Shown piece after piece: positions 1 through 7,600 of a stretch of DNA of 16,605 bases. Below the pieces are notes generated by a model. It saw nothing but the letters and a program-made list of their open reading frames with translations. It was not told the DNA's origin and ran no database searches. The stretch is from Isotricha intestinalis (lineage: Eukaryota; Ciliophora; Litostomatea; Vestibuliferida; Isotrichidae): positions 1 through 16,605 of the forward strand of contig JAJJLU010000849.1 of the NCBI GenBank assembly GCA_023807065.1. The letters are read 5' to 3'. Position numbers and translations under genes: made by a program. Position 1 is the first letter of the stretch. Each line of letters begins with the position of its first letter.

Positions 1-36
1 TCCCCAATCCCCAATCCCCAATCCCCAATACCCAAT
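1..36. repeat. Telomeric repeat array, 7-nt unit TCCCCAA
   Basis: Four perfect head-to-tail copies of TCCCCAA fill 1-28, followed by one variant TACCCAA at 29-35, after which the sequence becomes ordinary AT-rich DNA. A C-rich simple repeat exactly at the sequence end, with G-strand TTGGGGA, is the expected form of a left telomere. It resembles the C4A2 unit of Tetrahymena and Paramecium with one extra T per unit. The variant unit marks the junction with subtelomeric DNA. Only about five units are present, so the true array may be longer. The repeat is read directly; calling it a telomere is inference. Confidence 0.88.
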
Positions 37-622
37 TAATCATTTAAATTTAAAGTAGTTTTTATATTTTTTGATTCAAAATTTATTTCTTTATTTTTTT
101 CCTTAATTTTATCAAATATTTTTATATTCAGAAATAATATATTCAACACCTTTTTTCTTAAAATTATCTGCGTTAAAATGATGAATTATACTGCTTAATT
201 TGTTACATTCCATTAATTTACTATAATCTACTTTTTTATTATCTTTTAAAATAATATGATTTTTAACTACTTTATAATAGTCACATACTTTCACTAAATT
301 CTTTTTAATTGAATATAAAATGAATAAGTTCCATTCACTTCTTCCTTGTCTACTATCTAATGCTTTAATTGTTTTTTCACTTATTACTTTTTTAATTTCA
401 AAATCTTCAAAATTAACTTCTTCTTTTGATCTGGATTAATACCACATATTATTTTTTTAATTCTTAATAATTCTTCATCAATTATACCATTACCTTTCCT
501 ATGTATTAAAAAACTAAAATGATTTACATTTTCATTTTTTTCTTATAATAATCAAGTAATAAACCAAAATTTCCTTTTCCATTTTTATTAAATATTTGTA
601 AATTTATTTCATCTTTCTTAGT

Positions 623-654
623 CTTATTCATTTACAATTATTAATTATTCTTAC
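623..654 (-). other. Probable 32-nt intron in the OTU-like gene
   Basis: On the minus strand a GTAAG donor follows a T6 run, and an AG ends at 623. Removing these 32 nt deletes several in-frame stops and joins the OTU middle block to the segment that carries the candidate catalytic His. The phases agree only if one T is added to the T6 run at 655-660, so this intron is less secure than the two others in the window, though its length and donor match theirs. Confidence 0.45.
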
Positions 655-1077
655 AAAAAATATTTAATCTTAATTCCACACATTATACTAAAAAAGTAAA
701 TTTCATTCCCAGTTCCATAAATTTTATCATTTCTCATTTCTGATATATACTGGTCTTTATTTTGTATGAAATCTTCAAATTCACTTTTTTCTTCCATATA
801 ATCACAAATAGTCTAATTATTTGATAGAAATTTATTTTTCCAAATATTAGATTACATAGAGAATAAAATAAACAATTACCATCTCCTATAACATTACCAA
901 TGAAATATTCTTTTTCTAATTTTTTAATATTAGTTATATTTTGTTTAACATCTAAATTTTTATTCTTACTTCTAATTTTACTTAAGTTAACTTCATTGTT
1001 AGGAGAGAGTAAATTTATAGTCTCTTCTTTATTTTCTTCACCAACAATAATATTAACTTCATTTTTATTATTATTCT

Positions 1078-1255
1078 CTTCATTAATTGTTTCGTTATTA
1101 ATATTATTATTATTATTTTCTTCATTAATTATTTCATTATTAATATTATTATTATTATTATTATTTTCTTCATGAATAATTTCATTATTAATATTATTAT
1201 TATTATTATTATTTTCTTCATTAATTATTTTATTAATAATATTATTATTATTCTC
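1078..1255. repeat. Asn-coding minisatellite (4 units of about 42-48 nt) with embedded ATT runs
   Basis: Units start at CTTCAT-type blocks at 1078, 1120, 1168 and 1216, each followed by a TTATTAATATT(ATT)n run. Unit lengths are 42, 48, 48 and about 40 nt, differing mostly by whole ATT triplets. On the minus strand the frame stays open and encodes repeated Asn runs alternating with Ile-Asn-Glu-Glu. Length changes in multiples of three indicate that the tract expanded while under reading-frame selection. It belongs to the N-terminal low-complexity region of the OTU-like gene. Confidence 0.8.
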
Positions 1256-1660
1256 AATTATCTCATATAAATTTTCTTGTTTTTCTTTATCTTCTTTTAT
1301 ATCTACCTTTTTATTTTCAATTTCATTCTTCTCATTATTTTCAATTATTTTTATTTCTTTTATTTCTTCATTTTCTTTATTATCATTTTATATAAAAACA
1401 TTGTTAGTTAAAGTCCCGTAAGCTCATATTTTATATTCATTAAATAAAAAAAAGAAGAAACCTAAGCCACTTATTCATATTTATATTCACAAAATATTAT
1501 AAGTATCATCTTATTCATCTTTCTTATTATATTTTCCAAATTTAATATATAATTCTTGAATAAAATTTTTAATTTCTCTAATTCCTTTGTTGTCCTTTTT
1601 CTTTTCTTCTTTCTTTCATGAATAATTCTTAGAACAACAAAAATATTCAATATTTTATAT

Positions 1661-1665
1661 AAAAA
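1661..1665 (-). terminator. RNA polymerase III T5 terminator of tRNA-Gly
   Basis: Five consecutive T on the minus strand lie 3 nt beyond the discriminator base of the tRNA at 1669. This is the usual position and form of a Pol III termination signal. Confidence 0.7.
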
Positions 1666-1668
1666 CAT

Positions 1669-1740
1669 TGCGATAGCCGGGATTCGAACCCGGGTCACTT
1701 GCTTGGAAGGCAAATATCCTAACCACTAGACTACTATCGC
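1669..1740 (-). tRNA. tRNA-Gly, anticodon UCC
   Basis: The minus strand folds into a complete cloverleaf: a 7-bp perfect acceptor stem (GCGATAG with CTATCGC), a D arm with the A-box-like TAGTGGTTAGGA, an anticodon stem TTTGC/GCAAG closing the loop CTTCCAA (anticodon TCC), and a perfect 5-bp T stem around TTCGAAT, which also supplies the B box GGTTCGAATCC. The discriminator is A at 1669. No intron is present and no CCA is encoded, as is normal for eukaryotes. It decodes GGA, which suits an AT-rich genome. It is divergent from the Rab gene, 116 nt away, and is by far the most GC-rich element in the left part of the window. Confidence 0.96.
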
Positions 1741-1856
1741 TTCAGCAATTTACTCAAAACACAAATTTTAAAAGTAATTAAAAAAAAAAATAAATTCCAA
1801 AACCTAAAAAGAAAAAAAATAACTAAAAATTTAAATAAAAAAGTCCAAAAAAAAAA

Positions 1857-2493
1857 ATGGACCAAGACTAGTAAAAACTTACAAATTTATATAATATATA
1901 GTGATCAACTATTCAAAATATTATTATTAGGAGATGCAGGAGTAGGAAAATCAAGTATAATTCTTCGATATACTCAAAATGAATTTAATGCATCATTAGT
2001 AAGTTCAATAGGAGTAGATTTCAAATCAAAAGATATAATTGTAAAAAATCAAAAAATAAAAATTCAAATATGGGATACAGCAGGTCATGAAAGATTTAGA
2101 ACAATAACAACATCATATTATAGAGGTGCTCATGCTATTGTTATTGTTTATGATGTAACTGAAAGAAATAGTTTTGAACATATTGAAAAATGGTTAGGTG
2201 AAATTAATAAATTTGCAAAAGAAAATGTTTTAATATTTTTAGTTGGAAATAAAATTGATTTAAAAGAAAAAAGAAGTGTTTCTAAAGACGAAGCTGAAGA
2301 AATTGCTAATAAATTTAAAATCATTTATTTTGAAACTTCTGCTAAAGATTCTATTAATATTGATAAGTTATTTCTTGATAGTACTATTACTTATTTGGAA
2401 AAATATAATTTTGCTAAAGATAAAGAATTTCAAGGTGTTAGTTTAAATACTAAAACTATGAAAAATAACCATAAGAAAGATGATTGTTGTTAG
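1857..2493 (+). CDS. Rab-family small GTPase (Rab1/8/35-like), two exons
   Basis: Exons 1857-1870 and 1902-2493 join to a 201-residue protein. The start MDQDYDQLFKILLLG matches the usual Rab1/8/35 opening. The P-loop GDAGVGKS is at about residues 15-22. Switch I reads SSIGVDFK, with Ser where Rabs normally have the Mg-binding Thr. Switch II reads WDTAGHERFRTIT, so residue 67 (codon 2086-2088, CAT) is His rather than the catalytic Gln. The guanine motifs NKID and ETSAK are present. The protein ends in Cys-Cys just before TAG (2491-2493), the site for double geranylgeranylation and membrane anchoring. Rabs direct vesicle docking by cycling between GTP and GDP forms. The intact C-terminus confirms both the stop and the splice model. 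His67 suggests reduced intrinsic hydrolysis. The exact Rab subgroup is not resolved. Confidence 0.93.
1871..1901 (+). other. 31-nt intron of the Rab gene
   Basis: GTAAAA begins at 1871 and TAG ends at 1901. Removing it joins ATGGACCAAGACTA to TGATCAACTATT, completing Tyr5 and giving the conserved Rab N-terminus directly before the P-loop. Unspliced, the message would read GAC-TAG-TAA and stop after four codons. It is a phase-2 GT-AG intron with almost no G or C inside. Confidence 0.9.
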
Positions 2494-2675
2494 AGTTTAA
2501 TATTTAATTTATATAAAATATATTTAAATTTATTAATAAAATATTTTTTTATTAAAAATATAAATTAAAACCAAAATTAATATAATCTCCATAAAATTTA
2601 AATTAAATCCAAAAAAAAGAAAAATAAAAATCAATTAAATTATAATTCAGCAAAATTAAACATTATAAAAACTAT

Positions 2676-3434
2676 TTATTTATCAACATCCATTTTACTT
2701 TTTTCTTCCTTAACTTCCTTTTTAATTCTTTCTACTTTTTCTTTAACTATATCTTTATCAAGTAAAACAACATTTCCATTACTATCATTAGAAATAATTC
2801 CAACATCATATTCAGTTTCTTTTTCTCCTTCATAGCTTTTAATAATGATCTTCAAAGCTTGTTCCAATCCATCTTTTACATTTAGGTTTCTAATTTTAAA
2901 ATTATCTTTTTCTACTTCTGCTTTAACAAATTGTCTTCCTTTTCCATGAGCACAAGAATAATATTCAAAGAAATTTCCTGAGTTTTCAAGCATAAAAAGA
3001 TGATATTTTCCATCTTTATCAAAAGAAGAAATTAAAACACAACAACCAAAAGGTCTTACAGACCAATGACAAGTATGAGCATGAACATAAATAGATAATC
3101 TTTCAGTTAGAATTTTACCAGAAATATCTATTCCATATGTTTTTAAATATGATGATGCTTCTAATTTTGCTCTTGATATTATATTTCTTCCATCTGGAAT
3201 TAATCCACATATTGCTATTTCTATATTTGGAGATATTCTATATATTGTTGGATTACTCCCATATACTATTGCTTTTGATTGACGTATTTTCTCACTTAAT
3301 AGAATCACTCCATCTGAAAATATTATTCCCATACATGTTGATCCTGATTCTACTGCTTTTTCTGCGTATTCTAATTGGTATATACGACCTTCTTGAGATA
3401 AGGTTGTACAATATATATCGTAACCTGCTGACAT
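2676..3434 (-). CDS. PSMA3: 20S proteasome subunit alpha-7 (PSMA3 / PRE10 type)
   Basis: This intronless 252-residue protein has the proteasome alpha signature near residues 5-27 (YDIYCTTLSQEGRIYQLEYA), followed by KAVESGST, the alpha equivalent of the beta active-site region. Alpha subunits have no catalytic Thr. They form the outer rings of the 20S core and gate substrate entry. Among the seven alphas it fits alpha-7 best, from the block VHAHTCHWSVRPFGC, the Glu-Lys-rich stretch after 'GKGRQFVKAEVEK', and a charged C-terminal tail (KVERIKKEV...DVDK) like the acidic tail of PSMA3. The length is normal for the family. The start is the only sensible ATG (3434) and the stop is TAA. It converges with the Rab gene, with 182 nt between their stops. 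Confidence 0.93.
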   Translation of the reverse strand: MSAGYDIYCTTLSQEGRIYQLEYAEKAVESGSTCMGIIFSDGVILLSEKIRQSKAIVYGSNPTIYRISPNIEIAICGLIPDGRNIISRAKLEASSYLKTYGIDISGKILTERLSIYVHAHTCHWSVRPFGCCVLISSFDKDGKYHLFMLENSGNFFEYYSCAHGKGRQFVKAEVEKDNFKIRNLNVKDGLEQALKIIIKSYEGEKETEYDVGIISNDSNGNVVLLDKDIVKEKVERIKKEVKEEKSKMDVDK

Positions 3435-3635
3435 TTTTTATATATTTTTTATTTTTTTATTGTTTTTTGAATTTTTTTTTGAATATTTTTAAATAAAGGT
3501 GTTTTTGTTATTTATTATTATAATAACATATACTTTTCAAATTACTAATCTCATTAACATAAATTTAGTCAAAATTAAATTTATACACTTTTAAATATTT
3601 AATGATTTATATATATTTAACTAAAAAAAATTTAT

Positions 3636-4282
3636 TTATTTAATATCCTTTACTGAAATTCCAGGACAACCAAATTCTTTTCCATAAAATTCTTTAGATT
3701 TCAAAATTTCATTTTCTGGCATTTTTTTATTAATCCAAATTTCAAATCTAAACATGGTTTTTTTTCCAAAAGATGTTTTATCAACAAATCTAATTCCATT
3801 AATAAATTCAGAATTCAATAAAGTTTCTCCAATTAATCCTAACATTAATTTATTCCAATTTAAAGGTACAATTAAATAAAAATCATCTAAATCATCATTA
3901 ATAAAATAATCCATTGAAAGAACATGTCCTTCTTCATTTTTTTTATCTTCCCATTCTGGTTTAATTCCATTTTCAAAAAGATTAAAAGCAATTATTCTTT
4001 TTTTATCTTCAAAGAAACTAAAAAATTTTAAAAAATTATTTTTTACTATTTTATTCTTTCACCATCAAAAAAAATTTCCGAGGGAGAATTTCCAGGATAT
4101 GAATTCCAAAATTGCCAAAAATCAATTATTGTATTAAATGAAAATATGGGCTTTATTAATTCTGAATAATCAACTTTTTTATTTTTATCTTTTATTTCGT
4201 AATTTTCCCAAAATGTCCATTCCCTTTCTAATTTTATTTTATTATATTCTATTAACTCTTTTTCTTCTTCTTTTTCTTCCAT
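3636..4282 (-). CDS. eIF4E: Translation initiation factor eIF4E (cap-binding protein), two exons
   Basis: Exons 4282-4047 and 4017-3636 join to 205 residues. By alignment from memory with human eIF4E, W22 corresponds to W43, Y39 to cap-stacking W56, W56 of the 'DFWQFWN' helix to W73 (the eIF4G/4E-BP contact), W101-E102 in KPEWED to W102-E103, and W173 to W166. The block DLDDFYLIVPLNWNKLMLGLIGE is the conserved helix after the first sheet. eIF4E binds the m7G cap and recruits eIF4G. Tyr in place of W56 is typical of non-class-I eIF4Es, so it may be a specialised paralogue or simply a divergent lineage form. The insert of about ten residues before the second cap-binding Trp is unusual. ATG 4282 is chosen because it is the first ATG of the open frame; the upstream codons lack another. 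Confidence 0.9.
4018..4046 (-). other. 29-nt intron of the eIF4E gene
   Basis: On the minus strand GTAAAAAA starts at 4046 and TTTTTTAG ends at 4018. Removing these bases restores a Tyr codon (Y79, TA|T) and joins the two halves of the eIF4E fold in frame, just before FFEDKKRIIAF. Unspliced, the frame reads AAA-TAG-TAA and stops at once. It is phase 2, like the Rab intron. Confidence 0.92.
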
Positions 4283-4624
4283 TAAAATCAAATAATATTT
4301 AAATAAAGTTTTTACTATTTGCCAAAAAAATTTTTTTAATTAAATCACCCCGTTAATATTTAATTAAAGATTCATTTTCCCAAATATAAATTAATTTAAA
4401 AAAATATTAATTAATTTAAAAAATAAATTCACCATAATTTAAATGGAGTAATTATATAGAAAGGAGAATATATACTCAAAAAAATATTGAGATGACTGTG
4501 TTTAGAAATTTAACTTTTTATTAAAAAAATTTTTTCTTGGTTTTTTTTTTTGATTAAAAAAATATTATTATAACAATATACATACTAATATTTTTTTCAT
4601 TATCATACACTTAACTTATTGAAT
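4283..4624. other. Intergenic region between the eIF4E start and the Tmc-like gene stop
   Basis: This 342-nt stretch holds no convincing ORF. It contains an AT-rich inverted repeat with 11-nt perfect arms (4335-4345 and 4358-4368) around the GC-richer loop CACCCCGTTAAT. It also has a short direct repeat of TTAATTTAAAAAA near 4391-4422, and a block at about 4438-4515 of higher complexity than its surroundings with small CTCA/TGAG and GAG/CTC pairings. It should carry the promoter of eIF4E and the 3' end signals of the Tmc-like gene. No C/D-box snoRNA motif, tRNA or other RNA family was recognised. Confidence 0.5.
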
Positions 4625-7600
4625 TTATAAAGTTGGAACAGGTTCTTTAAAGAAAGCAGTATTAAAAAGACTAGAACCATCTTTAACTAAATATTCTTGA
4701 TTTTTAATATAAATTTCAATAAAACAAATCATAACAATAATAACAAATAATTCAAATAAAAAAAAGACAACATTTAACAAAACAGTAATATTTCTTAATT
4801 TATCTCTAACAGTTTTATAATCAGCAGAAAAAGAAACATAAAATTGATCTTGAACTTGACTAAAAACAAATTCAATATTTTCTTGAACTCTATCAAAAAC
4901 TTCAGTCATAATATATTCTTTAATATCATTTTTACTAATATTATTTTGACTAGAGATTAATAAATTTTCATAATCACCAATAATTTGAGAATATTTTTGA
5001 GCAATTAATTCATAACCTAAAATAATACCTTCAAGACAATAACCATTATTTCTTAATAAAAAGGTTTTACATAAATTATATCCAGAGCATAAATATTCAG
5101 TATCAATATTAGAATTATTCATAGGAATATTAACTTGTTCCCAAAAAAATTTAATTTTATTAAAAATAGAAGAAAAATCAGTTGCTGAAGTAATTATACT
5201 AATTTGTTTTTCATAATTAGATATATCAACACTATAATTTAATAAATCTTCAGTAACTTCACTTTGAGTTAAAATTAATTTTCTTAAAGAACTCATTATT
5301 GAAGGAAGTGAATTAAAATATACTATAAAATTATTAAATGCATTTAATAAAATTTCTGTTTGATTATTGTATGATAAAGTATTATTTAAATGAAGATAAA
5401 AAATAACAAAAGATGCAACAGCAAAAAAAGCAACAACAAACATCATTACATAAGAAATAGTAATTTTTTGTTGATTTAATAATTTCAATAATTTTGCATT
5501 TGAAATTGCAGCTTCTTTATTTGACATAGAATGTTTTTCATTAATTGATACTTCTTTTTTATCTTTTATATTTTTTTTCCCATCTTTATTTAAAATTGAA
5601 ATATTATTATTTTTTGCTAATAAATTTGAATTTGTTTGATTTTGAGAATTTGTTAAATTAACAGAAGATAAATTTGCTTTTGAATTTGAAGTTAATGGAT
5701 CACTAATTAATGGATTTTTACTTATTGGAAGTCCATCTTCATCAAATTGAACTAATGAAGCTGCACTATTAATATTTCCTTTAATAAAATTTTCTCTAAA
5801 ATTTTGAAATGCTAATTTATTTTCCATTGTAAAATTATGAACTAATAATATAAATAATCTTATTTTCTGTTTTATATAAAAATTTTCTGGTTTATTTTTA
5901 AAAGTTCCTTTCTCATTTTTCCCAGTATCTAAAAACATTGAAATAATTAATTTAAAAACTTTTCGATTAAATTTACTAAAAAGTAATAATGCCATTACAA
6001 AAAAAGCTAAATTTGCACATAACCATAAAATTTCAAAAGTTATCATTAATTTCTCTGAAAAATTTAAAAAGTGAGTTGCATTTTCTCCAATTTCATTAAA
6101 TAAAATTTCTAAAATTTGTGAAAAAGTAGTTTCAAAATTATTAACAACAAAAAAAACAACTTTCATAAAAGAAGAATACACTTCTTGTTTCATATTTTTT
6201 CTATAATCATTAAAAAAATAGACTTCCACATCTTTTAAGATATTAATAGGAGTATCTTCTTTTACAACATTATTAGTTAAATAAATAGCATAATATAATT
6301 CTTTAAAAATATCAGATTCATAAGTGACATTTTCCCAAGTTTTAACAATTTTCATAAAATTACCATAAATTCTTCCCATACAATTTTTTCCTATTTTTTG
6401 ATCATATTTAACCATTTCTTTATAAAAAGAAGAAATAGATTCTTGTAAAGAATTAATTGATAATTTTAAATAATTAAACATTTCTTCATCAGTAATATCC
6501 ATTTTACTATAATCTCCAAACTCAAACATTTCTGTTAATAAAGCACTTTGTAAATAAGATATTTTATCTTTTAAATTTGATATTTGAATATAAAATGATG
6601 TTATTGTTTGAACTCTACTTACTCTTATTAATTGATAAGCAACATTAAATATAGATAAACAAAAACATAATATCATTAAAATAATAGAAGTTAATTCTAA
6701 TCTCCTAACTTCATTTTTACTTTTTAAAACTTGAATAACAGCTTTTTTATATTGTTCACTTTTTTTCCCAAATTTTGCAGCTTGATTTAAAAGAGCCATA
6801 TTATTAATTTTATTATCAACACTTGCAATAGAGCTTTGACTAGTAAACATACTATTCATTCCTTTAAAATAATTTTTTTGGACAGATCCAGTAGTTCCAA
6901 CAGTTCCTCCGAAAAAATTTCCAACTGTTCCAACAGTATTTCCAAAACCAAAATTACTATTTTTTGAAGTACTTTGTTCTTTCATTATAGTATTTATTTC
7001 TTTATTATCTTCATTATAATTATTTGTTGTTTGAGGATTATTTTCTGCTTTATAACCTTCTTCATTATCTAAAATATCTCTAAAACGAAATATATAAATT
7101 GGAATATCATATAATTTCTTAATCGCTCCTTTAAATAATATTTGTAATGTTGCATTTAATACTTTCTCATTATCATCATCAAACATTGCATTTTGTAATG
7201 TTGCACTTTGTTGTATTCCTTCTACATTCATTAAATTATTATGTGCATCTTTATTTACATCTCTTCTTACTTTTATTAATAAACGAAGTAATGTATTTAT
7301 ATTTTCATCTCTTGTTACTGAATCTGTTAATTTATTCAATGCTTTTATTATATTTTGAATTATTATTGGTTTTTCTCTTACAAATTCTATTGACTCCATT
7401 TTTTTCCCAAATAATATACTGGTATCACATAAATCAATATTTGAATTTGATATTTCTAAACTTTTCTTATTTGGAATAAATGTTTTTTCACCTAAATCTA
7501 ATTCATTATTTGCATTTAAATTAAATAAATTTTTAGAATATTGTTCAACATCATTAAATTCTAATTCATCTTTTACTTTTTCAATAACATCTAAAGTTCC

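Larger units (their letters stand above)
112..1401 (-). pseudogene. Subtelomeric OTU-domain cysteine protease (deubiquitinase-like), frame-broken
   Basis: Read from 1401 downward, the minus strand encodes an Asn/Glu-rich N-terminal region (about 1390-960) and then an OTU-type domain. The catalytic Cys block Asp-Gly-Asn-Cys-Leu-Phe lies with its Cys codon at 872-874. A middle block (about 805-660) reads like the OTU segment Met-Arg-x-Asp...Gly, and a candidate catalytic His (Asn-His-Phe) is at 519-521. A further ~120 unrecognised residues run to TGA at 112-114. The frame is broken at A/T runs near 806-808, 655-660, 535-541 and 424-427, and probably at 1386-1389 next to the only good ATG (1401-1399). 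Each break would be mended by one extra base in the run. A probable 32-nt intron (GT at 654-653, AG at 624-623) lies inside. OTU enzymes hydrolyse ubiquitin linkages. It is either a decaying gene or a live gene with uncorrected homopolymer errors. Confidence 0.6.

Noticed and set aside
183..260. Local similarity between the tail of the OTU-like gene and eIF4E (both contain NKKVDYS).
   Set aside because: Only about nine residues match, made of common AT-coded amino acids, and the flanking eIF4E motifs (DFW, PEWED) are absent. Judged as chance rather than a chimera.
424..808. Programmed ribosomal frameshifting in the OTU-like gene, as in Euplotes.
   Set aside because: Euplotes shifts are +1 at AAA-TAA or similar. 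Here the shifts are in the -1 sense at differing sequences, several in one gene, which fits indels in homopolymers better.
1471..1668. A 65-codon minus-strand frame from ATG 1668 next to the tRNA, rich in Lys/Arg/Glu.
   Set aside because: It starts inside the tRNA trailer, has no recognisable domain, and frames this short are expected by chance. It was not called, though a small exon cannot be excluded.
3137..3496. Leu/Ile/Phe-rich open frames opposite genes, e.g. plus strand over the proteasome gene and over the Tmc-like gene (7147-7479, 8215-8421).
   Set aside because: They are antisense shadows of strongly supported proteins; the hydrophobic bias comes from reading A-rich coding DNA in reverse.
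4335..4368. Inverted repeat with 11-nt A/T arms as a terminator or mobile-element end.
   Set aside because: The arms are made of TTTAATTAAA-type near-palindromes that recur by chance at this composition, and no element or target duplication surrounds it.
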